Shown here piece after piece: positions 49,827-59,442 of a stretch of DNA of 64,000 nucleotides. This stretch comes from Vulcanimicrobiota bacterium (GTDB taxonomy: Bacteria; Vulcanimicrobiota; Vulcanimicrobiia; Vulcanimicrobiales; Vulcanimicrobiaceae). Each line of letters begins with the position of its first letter. The first letter of the stretch is position 1. The stretch is from NCBI GenBank assembly GCA_003168375.1, contig PMSI01000007.1, positions 124,001 through 188,000 of the forward strand. The letters are read 5' to 3'. The position numbers were made by a program, and so were the translations under genes. A model generated the notes under the pieces. It did not search any database and was not told the DNA's origin. It worked only from the letters and a program-made list of their open reading frames with translations.

Positions 49827-49835
49827 TACAAAGAT
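49817..49835. promoter_or_regulatory. Perfect 8-bp inverted repeat, probable operator
   Basis: ATCTTTGTAATACAAAGAT: two perfect 8-bp arms around AAT, strikingly AT-rich in a very GC-rich region. It lies 69 bp before the diguanylate cyclase ATG and overlaps the end of the upstream gene. Size and symmetry suit a dimeric winged-helix repressor such as a PadR-type protein; no such regulator gene is adjacent. Confidence 0.55.
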
Positions 49836-49903
49836 GTGACGGGCGTCAACGCCCGATTTGGGCCGAGTCGCGGATACCCGAATCGCCGATACAAGAAAGG
49901 CAG

Positions 49904-50830
49904 ATGAAGGACACCATGGGGCGGCTCGGGATCAGCGTGATGCGCGAACAGTTCGAAGACGCGCTCGCCGCCGAGAAACGCAAGCTCGAGACGACGTTGG
50001 CGGCGATCGCCGACGCGGTCGTCACCGTGCTCGCCGACGGGCGCATCGAGTTCGTGAACGCCGCCGCGCAGCGGCTCCTGGCCGTCGAAGCGGCCGACGT
50101 GCGCGGCAAGCCGGTGCACCAAGTGCTGCGCCTGCTGGACGCGGAGGCCCACCCGATCGACATCGTCGCGCAGGCCGGCGCCGGGGAAAACGTCCGGCGC
50201 GGCAGCGCATACCTGCGCACGCGGAACGGGACGATCGACGTTGCGTACGTCGCCTCGCGCATCGATGCCGAGGAGGGCGGGACCGTCGTGGTGCTGCGCG
50301 ACGTCACCGTCGAGCACGGCGTCGCCTTGCGGCTCTCGTTCGAGGCCGCGCACGATCCGCTCACGGGGCTGGAGAACCGGCGCGCATTCATCGACCGGCT
50401 CGACGAAGCGGTCCGCGGTGCGCGCGAGCGCGGCGAGCACCACGCGCTCGCCTTTCTCGACCTCGACCGCTTCAAGATCGTGAACGACCGCTTCGGCCAC
50501 GCCGTGGGCGATCGCCTGCTGCGCGAGATCGGCGCCGTGATGGGACGGGTCGTGCGCGGCGGTGACGTGCTGGCCCGGATCGGCGGCGACGAGTTCGCGC
50601 TGCTCTTGGCGAGCTGCCGCGTCGAGGACGCGCGCCGGATCGCGGAAAAGCTGCGGGCAGCCGTCGACGCCTATCGCATCGAGCATCACGGTCAGCGGCT
50701 CAGCGTCGGGGTCTCGGTCGGGCTCGCACCGATCGAGGCCGACACGCCGAGCGCGGCGCAAGCGCTCGCCGAAGCCGACGCCGCCTGTTATCAGGCGAAG
50801 GCGGCCGGCCGCAACGCTATCGCGGGCTGA
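49904..50830 (+). CDS. PAS-GGDEF diguanylate cyclase
   Basis: 308 residues. The N-terminal PAS domain (about 25-140) has TTLAAIADAVVTVLADGRIEFVN; then a GGDEF domain with DPLTGLENRRAFIDRL, FLDLDRFKIVND and the active-site loop ARIGGDEFALLL. The RGGD five residues before GGDEF is a canonical I-site, so product inhibition by c-di-GMP is expected. No transmembrane segment, hence a cytosolic sensor-cyclase. The ATG is preceded by GAAAGG with a short spacer. An upstream palindrome suggests transcriptional control. Confidence 0.9.
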   Translation: MKDTMGRLGISVMREQFEDALAAEKRKLETTLAAIADAVVTVLADGRIEFVNAAAQRLLAVEAADVRGKPVHQVLRLLDAEAHPIDIVAQAGAGENVRRGSAYLRTRNGTIDVAYVASRIDAEEGGTVVVLRDVTVEHGVALRLSFEAAHDPLTGLENRRAFIDRLDEAVRGARERGEHHALAFLDLDRFKIVNDRFGHAVGDRLLREIGAVMGRVVRGGDVLARIGGDEFALLLASCRVEDARRIAEKLRAAVDAYRIEHHGQRLSVGVSVGLAPIEADTPSAAQALAEADAACYQAKAAGRNAIAG

Positions 50831-50863
50831 CACGCCCGCGCTGCCGCAAATGGTATCGCAGAG

Positions 50864-51168
50864 ATGAGCCTGCCGAAGCTGTTCCGCGCCATCTTCACGG
50901 CGCGTGCCGATCCCGGGAAACCGGACGACGGGCCATCGCACGTCGGCCGCGGACCCTTAGAGTGGTTCGACAACGTTCGCGTTCGCTCGACGCCCGCCAC
51001 CGAAGCGATCGGCATCGCCGGGCGGCTCGGACAATCTACGGAGAAACGACTCCCTCATCGACCGGTATCGAGGTGTTCGGCGAACACGCTCGCGACTACG
51101 CCATATCCGTACATTTCACGGACGGCGAATGGGAACCGGTGCCCGGCCGCGACGAGCCTCCGAAGTGA
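50864..51168 (+). pseudogene. Frameshifted small gene of unknown function
   Basis: Reading from the ATG at 50864 gives a protein up to TEAIGIAGRLG (about 51030), after which it continues senselessly. The -1 frame from there gives TIYGETTPSSTGIEVFGEH and DYAISVHFTDGEWEPVPG to a stop at 51168. Joined, the two halves form one sensible protein of about 101 residues with an intact domain junction. I recall homologous-looking proteins with a YGETTPS..G.EV core but cannot name the family. Either a recent frameshift or a base error in the sequence. Confidence 0.6.
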
Positions 51169-51207
51169 ACGCTGACCGCCTATCTACGATAGTCCGAGCA
51201 TCATCGG

Positions 51208-51918
51208 CTATACGCTGAGGTAGCGGTCGTGGAGCTCGCGGTCGGAGGCGAGGGTGGCCGGCGCGCCTTCCCAGACGGTGCGGCCTTTCTCGATCACCAC
51301 GGCGCGGTCGCAGAGCGTCGTCAGCGCCGCGAGATGCTTGTCGACGACGAGCACCGATTGGCCGCGTTCGCGCAGGCGGCGCAGCACGGACCAGATCTCC
51401 TTGCGCACGATCGGCGCGAGCCCTTCGGTCGCTTCGTCGAGGATCACGAGCCGCGGACCGAGCAGCAGCGCGCGGCCGATCGCGAGCATCTGCTGCTCGC
51501 CGCCGGAGAGCTGGCTCCCGAGGGCACCGGCGCGGTCGGCGAGACGCGGGAACAATCCGAAGATCTCGGCGAGGGTCCACGGGTTCGCGAGGCGGCCGTG
51601 GTTCGCCGCGGTGGCGATCAGGTTCTCGCGAACCGTGAGGGTCGGGAACACCTCGCGTCCTTCCGGAACCAGGCCGATGCCGTGCCGTGCGATGCGATAC
51701 GGCGGGGCGTTGGTGACGTCGGTTCCGGCGAACGTCACGCGGCCGGCGCTGGCGGGGCACAATCCGAGGATCGTGCGGATCGTCGTCGTCTTGCCCATCC
51801 CGTTGCGGCCGACCAGCGCGATGCTCTCGCCCTCATCGACGTGCAGGCTGGCGCCGAACAGGACGCGGCTGCGGCCGTAGCCGGCGTCGATCCCGTCGAC
51901 GTTCAGCAGGCGGCTCAT
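51208..51918 (-). CDS. livF: Branched-chain-type ABC transporter ATPase LivF
   Basis: 236 residues. Walker A GRNGMGKTT, signature LSGGEQQML, Walker B LVILDEATEGLAP, the LivF-type EGLAP wording. Partner of LivG in HAAT importers. The ATG overlaps the livG stop (51915-51918). Last gene of the leftward livKHMGF-like operon facing the anthraniloyl-CoA operon, so the imported substrate is more likely an aromatic acid than leucine. Confidence 0.93.
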   Translation of the reverse strand: MSRLLNVDGIDAGYGRSRVLFGASLHVDEGESIALVGRNGMGKTTTIRTILGLCPASAGRVTFAGTDVTNAPPYRIARHGIGLVPEGREVFPTLTVRENLIATAANHGRLANPWTLAEIFGLFPRLADRAGALGSQLSGGEQQMLAIGRALLLGPRLVILDEATEGLAPIVRKEIWSVLRRLRERGQSVLVVDKHLAALTTLCDRAVVIEKGRTVWEGAPATLASDRELHDRYLSV

Positions 51919-52664
51919 CCGTCGTCGCCGAGGTACGCTTCGCGCACGCGCGGATCGGTGCGGATCGTCTCGTAGCTTCCGCTCGCGATCGCGTGTCCGG
52001 CGACGAGCACGGTGACGCGATCGGCGAGCTCGGCGACCGCCTGCATGTCGTGTTCGATCAGCAGCATCGCGACCGCGGGTTTGATCTCGCGCAGCAGCGC
52101 GATCATCGCCCGGCTCTCGTCGTGCCCGAGCCCGGCCATCGGTTCGTCGAGCAGCAGCACGGCAGGTTCTTGCGCAAGCGCGATCGCCAGCTCCAGAAGC
52201 CGTTGCTCGCCGTGCGCGAGGTCCGATGCGCGGGTGTTTGCGCGCGGGCCGAGGCCGACGCGCACGAGCGCGGCGCGTGCCGGGTCGCGCAGCGCGGCAT
52301 CGCGCGCCGCCGATCTCCAGAAGCGCATTGACGTCGCCGCGCGTGCCTGTACCGCGAGCGCGACGTTGTCCTCGGCAGTGAAGTCGGCGACGATCGTCGT
52401 GATCTGAAACGAGCGCGCGATGCCGAGGCGCGCGCGTGCGTCAGGCCCCAGCCGCGTGACGTCGCGGTCGCCGAAGCGGATCGTTCCGGCGTCGGGCGCC
52501 ACCTCTCCCGCGAGCTGCGCGAGCAGCGTCGTCTTGCCGGCGCCGTTGGGGCCGATCAGCGCGTGACATTCGCCCGTGCGCACCTCGAGCGCGACGTCGT
52601 CGCTGACGACCAGTGCTCCGAACGCCTTGCGCAGCCCGCGCACGGCGAGCACGGTGTCAGCCAT
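51915..52664 (-). CDS. livG: Branched-chain-type ABC transporter ATPase LivG
   Basis: 249 residues from the ATG at 52662-52664. Walker A GPNGAGKTT, Walker B VLLLDEPMAGLGHDE, LivG-type helical region ARLGIARSFQ. The signature reads LAHGEQRLLELA, with Ala-His where Ser-Gly is usual, as in many LivG proteins. Overlaps livM by 8 bp and livF by 4 bp, indicating one translationally coupled operon. Confidence 0.92.
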   Translation of the reverse strand: MADTVLAVRGLRKAFGALVVSDDVALEVRTGECHALIGPNGAGKTTLLAQLAGEVAPDAGTIRFGDRDVTRLGPDARARLGIARSFQITTIVADFTAEDNVALAVQARAATSMRFWRSAARDAALRDPARAALVRVGLGPRANTRASDLAHGEQRLLELAIALAQEPAVLLLDEPMAGLGHDESRAMIALLREIKPAVAMLLIEHDMQAVAELADRVTVLVAGHAIASGSYETIRTDPRVREAYLGDDG

Positions 52665-53562
52665 CGTTCGCACCGGCAAGCCAGCCGTACAGCCCGCGCT
52701 TCGCGAACAGCACGACGACGAGCAGGATCGCACCCAGCAGCAGCATCCAGTGCTCGGTAAAGCCCGCCAGGAACGACTCCAGCCCGAGCAGCACCGCCGC
52801 GCCGTAGATCGCGCCCACCAGCGAGCCGAGCCCGCCGAGGATCACCATGACGAGGAACTCGCCCGAGCGCGTCCACGAGGCCATGTCGGTGCTGACGAAG
52901 CGGGCGTATTCCGCCCACAGCGCACCGGCGAGCCCGGCACCCGCTCCGGCGACGACGAACGCGACCAGCTTGTAGCGAAAGGTCGGGAAGCCGAGCGCGA
53001 GCATGCGGCGCTCGCTGCTGCGCGCGCCGCGCAGCACCATCCCGAAGCGGGACTCGACCAGCTGCGCCGCGAGCGCGACGAACGCGAGCAGCAGCCCCAG
53101 GCAGACGAAGTACAGTGCGTTCGGGTCGCGCAGGTTGACCAGCGGCAGCACGCTGCGCGCGTCGAGCGGCAGCCCGTCGTTTCCGCCCCACGCCTTCACT
53201 GCGACCAGCGTGAAGAACACCATCTGCGCGAACGCGAGCGTGATCATGATGAAGAAGATCCCGGTGGTGCGCAGCGAGAGCGTGCCGACGATTGCCGCCA
53301 GCACCGCGGCCGCGACGACGGCGGCGGGCCACGCGATGAGCGCGGCATCGATCCCGTGCTGCGCGAGCACCGCGATCGTGTAGCCGCCGACCGCGAAGTA
53401 CGCGGCGTGCCCGAAGCTCACCAGCCCGCCGTAGCCGACGATGAGGTCGAGGCTGACCGCGGCGAGTGCCAGGATCAAGATCCGGGTGACCGTGTTCACC
53501 CAGAACGGCTGGTCGAGCACCGCCGCCAGCGGCGGCAACGCGATCAGCAGTGCGAGCGTCAC
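52657..53562 (-). CDS. livM: Branched-chain-type ABC transporter permease LivM
   Basis: 301 residues, about eight to ten transmembrane helices. Family segments: DLIVGYGGLVSFGHAAYFAVGGYTIAVL, TTGIFFIMITLAFAQMVFF and the coupling-helix region MLALGFPTFRYKLVAFVVAG with GGLGSLVGAIYGA. Inner-membrane channel subunit pairing with LivH. The start lies 29 bp after livH. Confidence 0.92.
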   Translation of the reverse strand: MTLALLIALPPLAAVLDQPFWVNTVTRILILALAAVSLDLIVGYGGLVSFGHAAYFAVGGYTIAVLAQHGIDAALIAWPAAVVAAAVLAAIVGTLSLRTTGIFFIMITLAFAQMVFFTLVAVKAWGGNDGLPLDARSVLPLVNLRDPNALYFVCLGLLLAFVALAAQLVESRFGMVLRGARSSERRMLALGFPTFRYKLVAFVVAGAGAGLAGALWAEYARFVSTDMASWTRSGEFLVMVILGGLGSLVGAIYGAAVLLGLESFLAGFTEHWMLLLGAILLVVVLFAKRGLYGWLAGANDG

Positions 53563-53590
53563 GATCAGGATGGCGGCGCGGCGGCGCGAT

Positions 53591-54505
53591 CTAACGAGAG
53601 CCGACAGGAAACAGCCCTCGCGGCTTCCAGACCAGGACGATCGCCATCAGGACGTAGATTGCGATCGCCGACAGGCCGCCGCCGAGCGAATCGGCGAGCG
53701 CCGGCGCGGCGACCGGCTTCAGCAGCACGGGGATGTACGCGCGGCCCAGCGTGTCGACCAGCCCGACGAGCAGCGCACCGATGAACGCGCCGCGGATCGA
53801 ACCGAGCCCGCCGACGACGATCGCGACGAAGGTGAGGATCAGGATCTGTTCGCCCATCCCGACCTGCACCGCCAGGATCGGCGCGAGCAGCGCGCCGGCG
53901 ACGCCTGCCAGAAGTGCGCCGAGCGCGAAGACGATCGTGTTCAGCTTCGCGATGTCGACGCCCAGCGCGGCAACCGTCTCGCGATGCGTCGCGCCGGCGC
54001 GGATCAGCATCCCGAGCCGCGTCCGCGAGATCAGCACGTAGAGGCCGGCCGCGACGGCCAGCCCGGCCGCGATCAGGAGCAGGCGATACGTCGGGTACGT
54101 CAGTCCCGCGAACGTCACGGCCCCGGTGAGCGCGCCGGGGACGTCCATCCGAACCGGCGTCTTGCCCCACGCGATGGCGACGCCGTCGTTCGCGATCAGA
54201 ATCAGTGCGAACGTCGCCAGCACCTGATCGAGATGCTCGCGCCGGTAGAGCCGCCGGATGACGACCAGCTCCATCACGACGCCGGCGAGTGCGGCGGCAC
54301 CCGCGCCGGCGAGCACGGCGAGCACGAACGGCGCACCGCGTCCCGCGGCCGACGCGGCGACGAACGCGCCGAGCATGTAGAGCGAACCGTGCGCCAGATT
54401 GATCACGCCCATGATCCCGAACACCAGCGTGAGCCCCGCGGCGAGCAAGAAGATCATCACCCCGAATTGCAAGCCGTTCAAGATCTGCTCAATCGCTAGC
54501 GACAA
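53591..54505 (-). CDS. livH: Branched-chain-type ABC transporter permease LivH
   Basis: 304 residues. LivH hallmarks: LNGLQFGVMIFLLAAGLTLVFGIMGVINLAHGSLYMLGA at the N-terminus and the coupling loop ETVAALGVDIAKLNTIVFALGA, then VVGGLGSIRGAFIGALLVGL. Hydrophobic throughout. Separated from livK by 54 bp that contain a dispersed repeat copy, so the binding-protein gene may be differentially expressed. Confidence 0.92.
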   Translation of the reverse strand: MSLAIEQILNGLQFGVMIFLLAAGLTLVFGIMGVINLAHGSLYMLGAFVAASAAGRGAPFVLAVLAGAGAAALAGVVMELVVIRRLYRREHLDQVLATFALILIANDGVAIAWGKTPVRMDVPGALTGAVTFAGLTYPTYRLLLIAAGLAVAAGLYVLISRTRLGMLIRAGATHRETVAALGVDIAKLNTIVFALGALLAGVAGALLAPILAVQVGMGEQILILTFVAIVVGGLGSIRGAFIGALLVGLVDTLGRAYIPVLLKPVAAPALADSLGGGLSAIAIYVLMAIVLVWKPRGLFPVGSR

Positions 54506-54512
54506 ATCATCC

Positions 54513-54536
54513 TGTCATCCTGAGCTTGTCGAAGGG
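54513..54536. repeat. Dispersed repeat, copy 5
   Basis: TGTCATCCTGAGCTTGTCGA followed by AGGG, the reverse complement of the core, in the livK-livH intergenic gap. Confidence 0.85.
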
Positions 54537-54559
54537 CTGCTCGATCGCGAGCGACACTG

Positions 54560-55747
54560 CTACGTCATTTTGCAGGCGCCCGAGTACACGTCGCCGGTGT
54601 CCCGCATGATCTTTCCGACGCCGCGAAGCTGCAGCTTCTGGGTCTTCGGATCGCGGACGACTTTCATGCTGTACCAGTCCTGGATCGGGTACTGGTTCGG
54701 GCCGAATTTGAACGCGCCGCGCGTCGACTGGAAATCGGCTTTGCGCAGCGCGGCCCGGAACGCGTCGGCCTTCGAGAGGTCGCCGTTCACCGCCCGCAGC
54801 GCGCTGGCGATCAGCTTCGCGGTGTCGTAGCCCTGGCTGGCGTACGGGGTCGGTTCGCGGTGGTATTTTCCGATGTACTCGGTGACGAACTTCTTGTTCG
54901 CGGCGAACGGCAGGTCTTCGAGCCAGTGGGCCGTCCCGTACAGGTCCTCGGCGTCGTTGCCGACCGCGCCGATGACGTGGTTCTCGAGCGAGAACTCCGG
55001 CAGCACGACCTTCATCGTCTTTTTCAACCCGGCTTGGGTGAACTGCTTGAGGAAGCTGATGCCGAGCCCGCCGGGCAGGAAGTAGTAGATGCCGTCGGCG
55101 TTCGCGGCGCGGATGCGCGCCAGCTCCGCCGAGTAGTCGGTCTGGTCGAGCGCGGTGTAGATCTCTTCGACGATCTGACCGTGGTAGGTGCGCTTGAACC
55201 CGTTGATCGCGTCCTTGCCGGTCGTGTAGTTCGGCGCCACGACGACCATCTTCTTGATGCCGAGGTACTGCGCGTACTGCCCCGTCGCTTCGTGCGGCGT
55301 GTCGTTCTGCCAGGACACGACGAAGAAGTTCTTGTTGCAGCCCTTCCCCGCCAACTGCGAGGGACCGGAGTTGGGGCTCACGTAGAAGGCGCCCGCCTCG
55401 ACCACGTCCGGCACGACTTGCAGGGCCACGTTCGAGTAGATGATCCCGGTGAAGAGCTGGATCTTGTCCTGCAGCAGAAACTTGCTGGCGATCTGCTTTC
55501 CGTTGGCCGGTTTGAGGCCGTCGTCTTCGACGATCACCTGGACCGGGACGCCGCCCAGCTTGCCGTGCTCCTCGTCGATCGCGAGCTGGAAGCCGTCGCG
55601 CATGTCCTCGCCCAGGTATCCGCCCGCGGTCGACAGGGTGGTTATCATCCCGATCTTGAGCGGCGGCGGGTCGGCGGCGAACGCGGCGGAGCCGGCCAGC
55701 GACAGCACCAGGAGCGCGGCGACTGACGCGCGAGCGAACGTGAGCAT
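54560..55747 (-). CDS. livK: ABC transporter substrate-binding protein (LivK/HAAT family)
   Basis: 395 residues with a signal peptide (ARASVAALLVLSLAGSAAFA). Periplasmic-binding-protein type 1 fold: LKIGMITTLSTAGGYLGEDMRDGFQLAIDE, VQVIVEDDGLKPANGKQIASKFL, GIKKMVVVAPNYTTGKDAINGF. This subclass often binds aromatic acids. GAGGGA precedes the ATG. It is divergent from the anthraniloyl-CoA monooxygenase gene across 139 bp with one repeat copy, making a shared regulatory region likely. Confidence 0.9.
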   Translation of the reverse strand: MLTFARASVAALLVLSLAGSAAFAADPPPLKIGMITTLSTAGGYLGEDMRDGFQLAIDEEHGKLGGVPVQVIVEDDGLKPANGKQIASKFLLQDKIQLFTGIIYSNVALQVVPDVVEAGAFYVSPNSGPSQLAGKGCNKNFFVVSWQNDTPHEATGQYAQYLGIKKMVVVAPNYTTGKDAINGFKRTYHGQIVEEIYTALDQTDYSAELARIRAANADGIYYFLPGGLGISFLKQFTQAGLKKTMKVVLPEFSLENHVIGAVGNDAEDLYGTAHWLEDLPFAANKKFVTEYIGKYHREPTPYASQGYDTAKLIASALRAVNGDLSKADAFRAALRKADFQSTRGAFKFGPNQYPIQDWYSMKVVRDPKTQKLQLRGVGKIMRDTGDVYSGACKMT

Positions 55748-55763
55748 CAGGGTCCCTCTCTTC

Positions 55764-55808
55764 GATCCTTCGACAAAGCTCAGCTCTGACCGCGGGTCAG
55801 GATGACAA
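55764..55808. repeat. Dispersed repeat, copy 6
   Basis: GATCCTTCGACAAAGCTCAG, then CTCTGACCGCGGGTCAGGATGACA. The core carries a one-base insertion, and the following arms (TGACC/GGTCA) form a small inverted repeat. Sits in the divergent gap between livK and the monooxygenase operon. Confidence 0.75.
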
Positions 55809-55886
55809 TGGGGGCGGCGAAGGAACGAAATTAGTTTAGGCGTAAATTATCGAGGCCGCAAGTATCCCGGCGCTTGGGGGTCCACT

Positions 55887-58175
55887 GTGCGAATCGTCTG
55901 CATCGGCGGCGGGCCGGCAGGTCTGTTCTTCTCGATCGTCATGAAGTCCGCGCGGCCGGACGCCGAGATCGTCGTGCTCGAGCGGAACAAGCCCGACGAC
56001 ACGTTTGGGTGGGGCGTCGTCTTCTCCGATCAGACGCTGGGCAACATCGCCGCCGCCGATCCCACGACGTACGAGCGGATCGTGGAGAGCTTCGTCCATT
56101 GGGACGACATCGACGTCCACTACCGCGGCCGCGTGATTCGCGTGGGGGGTCAGGGCTTCGCGGGCCTGGCGCGCAAGAAGCTGCTGAACATCCTCCAGAG
56201 CCGCGCGCTCGAGGTCGGGGTCGATCTGCGTTTCGAAATCGAGGCGAACGACGAGGAGATGGCCGGCGCCGACGTGCTGGTGATCGCCGACGGCGCGAAC
56301 AGCCCGACGCGGCGCAAGTACGCCGAGCGCTTCGGCACGACGCTGGAGACGCGGCGGAACCGCTACATCTGGCTAGGTACGCAGCAACGCTTCGACGCGT
56401 TCACGTTCGCGTTCGAGGAGACCCCGCACGGCTGGTTCCAGGTGCATGCGTACCAGTTCGAGGCCGGCACCGGGACCGTGATCGTGGAGTGCCGGGAGGA
56501 GGCCTGGCGTGCGGCCGGACTCGACCGGGCGAGCATCGACGAATCGCTCGCGTTCTGCGAGCGGCTGTTCGGGCGGTACCTCGGCGGCTATCCGCTGATG
56601 AGCAACGCGCGGCACCTCGCGAACCCTTGGATCGCGTTCGTGCAGGTCAACAACGCGCGCTGGTTCGACGGGAACCGCGTCCTGGTCGGCGACGCGGCGC
56701 ACACGGCGCACTTCTCGATCGGCTCGGGGACGAAGCTGGCGCTCGAGGACGCGATCGGCCTTGCGGCCGCCCTGTGCCGCAACAGCGATCGCACGCGGGC
56801 CTTCGAGGAGTACGAAGCCGAGCGGCGGATCGAGGTGCTGCGGCTCCAGAACGCCGCGCGCAACAGCACCGAGTGGTTCGAGAACGTCGCGCGATACGCC
56901 AGCCTGGAGCCGGAGCAGTTCGCGTACAGCCTGCTCACGCGCAGCCAGCGCCTGACGCACGACAACCTGCGCCTGCGCGACCGCGAGTACATCGAAAACA
57001 TCGAGGCCTGGCTCTCGCAGCGCGCGGGGACGCCGAAGCCGGTCCCGCCGATGTTCGCGCCGTTCCGGCTGCGCGAACTGCAGCTCGCGAACCGCGTCGT
57101 CGTCTCGCCGATGGCGATGTACTCGTGCGCCGACGGTACGCCCAACGACTTCTACCTCGTTCACCTCGGTGCGCGGGCGCAGGGTGGAGCGGGGCTCGTG
57201 TTCACCGAGATGACGTGCGTCGCGCCTGACGCGCGCATCTCACCGGGATGTGCCGGAATGTATCGCGACGAGCACGTCCCCGCTTGGACGCGCATCGTCG
57301 ACTTCGTGCACGCGTACACGCGCGCGAAGATCGCGCTGCAGCTGGGGCACGCGGGGCCGAAGGGTTCGACGCAGCGTGGCTGGGAAGAGCCGGACGAGCC
57401 GCTGCGCGATGCAAACTGGCCGCTATTGGCGCCTTCGCCGATCGCGTACGGCGAGCGCAACCAGCTGCCGCGCGCGATGACGAACGACGACCTGAAACGG
57501 GTCAAGCGGCAGTTCGTTCGCGCGGCGGAGATGGGTGAGGCGTGCGGTTTCGACATGCTCGAGCTGCACTGCGCGCACGGCTATTTGCTCTCGAGCTTCA
57601 TCACGCCGCTCACCAACCGGCGCACCGACGCGTACGGCGGCACGCTCGCGAACCGCCTGCGCTACCCGCTGGAGGTGTTCGCCGCAATCCGTGCCGTCTG
57701 GCCGGCGTACAAGCCGATCTCGGTGCGCATCTCGGCGACCGATTGGGTCGAAGGCGGGATCACCCCAAACGACGCGGTCGAGGTCGCGCGCGCGTTCGAC
57801 GCGGCCGGCGCCGATCTGATCGACGTCTCGGCGGGACAGACCTCGCGGCTCGCGCAGCCGGTCTACGGGCGCATGTTCCAGACGCCGTTCTCCGACAAGA
57901 TCCGCAACGAGCTGCGCATCGCGACGATGGCGGTCGGGAACATCACCGACGCCGATCAGGTCAACAGCATCATCGCGGCGGGACGCGCCGATCTGGTCGC
58001 ACTGGCGCGGCCGCACCTCGCCGACCCGTACTTCACGCTGCACGCCGCCGCGCAGCTCGGCTACGACGAGCAGCACTGGCCGGAGCAGTACCTGCCGGGC
58101 CGCGAGCAGTACTTGCGCAACCTGCGCCGCGCCGCGCAGATGGCGGCCGACGCCGCCGCGGAGGTGACGCGATGA
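55887..58175 (+). CDS. Anthraniloyl-CoA (2-aminobenzoyl-CoA) monooxygenase/reductase
   Basis: 762 residues, a two-domain fusion. Residues 1-390 form an FAD aromatic hydroxylase ([14 protein letters not shown], then [14 protein letters not shown]). From about 393 there is an Old Yellow Enzyme-like FMN domain ([54 protein letters not shown]). This architecture is the 2-aminobenzoyl-CoA monooxygenase/reductase of the aerobic hybrid pathway, which hydroxylates then reduces the ring of the CoA ester. Salicylyl-CoA-type hydroxylases share it, so the exact aryl-CoA is inferred. GTG start at 55887. Its stop overlaps the SDR gene (ATGA). Confidence 0.88.
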   Translation: MRIVCIGGGPAGLFFSIVMKSARPDAEIVVLERNKPDDTFGWGVVFSDQTLGNIAAADPTTYERIVESFVHWDDIDVHYRGRVIRVGGQGFAGLARKKLLNILQSRALEVGVDLRFEIEANDEEMAGADVLVIADGANSPTRRKYAERFGTTLETRRNRYIWLGTQQRFDAFTFAFEETPHGWFQVHAYQFEAGTGTVIVECREEAWRAAGLDRASIDESLAFCERLFGRYLGGYPLMSNARHLANPWIAFVQVNNARWFDGNRVLVGDAAHTAHFSIGSGTKLALEDAIGLAAALCRNSDRTRAFEEYEAERRIEVLRLQNAARNSTEWFENVARYASLEPEQFAYSLLTRSQRLTHDNLRLRDREYIENIEAWLSQRAGTPKPVPPMFAPFRLRELQLANRVVVSPMAMYSCADGTPNDFYLVHLGARAQGGAGLVFTEMTCVAPDARISPGCAGMYRDEHVPAWTRIVDFVHAYTRAKIALQLGHAGPKGSTQRGWEEPDEPLRDANWPLLAPSPIAYGERNQLPRAMTNDDLKRVKRQFVRAAEMGEACGFDMLELHCAHGYLLSSFITPLTNRRTDAYGGTLANRLRYPLEVFAAIRAVWPAYKPISVRISATDWVEGGITPNDAVEVARAFDAAGADLIDVSAGQTSRLAQPVYGRMFQTPFSDKIRNELRIATMAVGNITDADQVNSIIAAGRADLVALARPHLADPYFTLHAAAQLGYDEQHWPEQYLPGREQYLRNLRRAAQMAADAAAEVTR

Positions 58176-58951
58176 GCGGCCCGCTCGCGGGCCGGCACGC
58201 GCTGGTCACCGGCGGCGGACGGGGGATCGGTGCCGCGATCGCGACCGCACTCGCGGCCGAGGGCGCGCGCCTCACGCTGCTCGGCCGCGACAGGACGGTG
58301 CTGGAGGCGCACGCGGCGACGTTGCCGCCGAGCGCGCAGGCCCACGCCGTGGTCGCCGACGTCGCCGACGCGGCGGCCGTTGCGGCGGCGTTTACCGCCG
58401 CGCGCGCCGCGCACGGCGAGGTGGAGATACTGGTGAACAACGCCGGGATCGGGGTCAGCATGCCGTTCGCGAAGCTCGACGAGGCGACGTGGAACGCGGT
58501 GATCGCGACCAACCTGACCGGCACGTACCACTGCACGCGCGCGGCGGTGCCGGCGATGCTCGCGGCGCGGCGCGGCCGCATCGTCAACATCGCGAGCACC
58601 GCCGGGCTCGTCGGCGGCCGTTACATCGCCGCGTACACGGCGGCGAAGCACGGCGTGGTCGGCCTCACGCGCGCGCTGGCCACGGAACTCGGGCCGAGCG
58701 GGATCACCGTCAATGCGGTCTGCCCCGGCTTCACCGAGTCGGAGATGCTCGACCGCACGCTTTCGGCGATCGTCACGGCGACCGGCCGGACGGCGGAGAC
58801 CGCCGCGTCGGCGCTGCTGGCGCGCAACCCGCTCGGGCGATTCGTCCGTCCCGGCGAGGTCGCGGCGGCGGTCGTGTGGCTGTGCCGGGCCGAGGCGGAC
58901 GCGATCACCGGACAGGCGATCGCGATCGACGGCGGCGAGGTGCAGCACTAA
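58172..58951 (+). CDS. Short-chain dehydrogenase/reductase
   Basis: 259 residues. Classical [11 protein letters not shown] at 12-19, NNAGIG, NIAST with the catalytic Ser, and YTAAK with Tyr/Lys. In aerobic aryl-CoA pathways an SDR acts as a 3-hydroxyacyl-CoA dehydrogenase in the ring-derived beta-oxidation; that role is inferred from its position between the monooxygenase and MarR genes. The stop overlaps the next ATG by one base. Confidence 0.9.
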   Translation: MSGPLAGRHALVTGGGRGIGAAIATALAAEGARLTLLGRDRTVLEAHAATLPPSAQAHAVVADVADAAAVAAAFTAARAAHGEVEILVNNAGIGVSMPFAKLDEATWNAVIATNLTGTYHCTRAAVPAMLAARRGRIVNIASTAGLVGGRYIAAYTAAKHGVVGLTRALATELGPSGITVNAVCPGFTESEMLDRTLSAIVTATGRTAETAASALLARNPLGRFVRPGEVAAAVVWLCRAEADAITGQAIAIDGGEVQH

Positions 58952-59442
58952 TGCTCCAGCGCCGCGACACCGAGTCGCGAGCGACGCACGACGACCACCT
59001 GTCGGTCCGCGTCTGGCTGCGGCTGCTGACCTGCACGACGCTGGTCGAGGGGCGCGTCGCGGGCCTGCTGCGCGACGACTTCGACACGACCCTCCCGCGC
59101 TTCGACTTCCTCTCGCAGCTCGAACGGAATCCGGCCGGGCTGCGCATGACGGAGATCTCGCAGCGAATGATGGTGACCGGCGGGAACATCACGCGGATCG
59201 CGGACCAGCTGCTCGTCGAGGGGCTGATCACGCGCAGCGTCGCGCCCGGCGACCGGCGCGCGTCGATCGTGAAGCTCAGCGCCGCCGGACGCCGAGCGTT
59301 CGCCGAGATGGCGCGCCGCCACGAGGAGTGGATCGTGGAGATGTTCGCGGGACTCGCCGAGGCCGAACGCAACCAGCTCTACGCGCTGCTCGCCAAGCTG
59401 AAGCGCCACCTGAACGCCGTCGAAAGCGAAGTGAGAGGCTGA
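58951..59442 (+). CDS. MarR-family transcriptional regulator
   Basis: 163 residues. Winged helix with [52 protein letters not shown], the MarR signature with DxRxxxxxLT-like wording. MarR proteins in aromatic operons usually respond to the aryl-CoA intermediate and repress the divergent promoters. The gene is embedded inside the operon (TAATG with the SDR, TGATG with the hydratase), so it would be autoregulated. Likely operator sites lie in 55748-55886. Confidence 0.9.
   Translation: MLQRRDTESRATHDDHLSVRVWLRLLTCTTLVEGRVAGLLRDDFDTTLPRFDFLSQLERNPAGLRMTEISQRMMVTGGNITRIADQLLVEGLITRSVAPGDRRASIVKLSAAGRRAFAEMARRHEEWIVEMFAGLAEAERNQLYALLAKLKRHLNAVESEVRG

Noticed and set aside
50864-51175. Intact 103-residue protein at 50864
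   Set aside because: After about residue 56 the sequence loses sense, while the -1 frame continues a coherent protein to 51168; treated as frameshifted.
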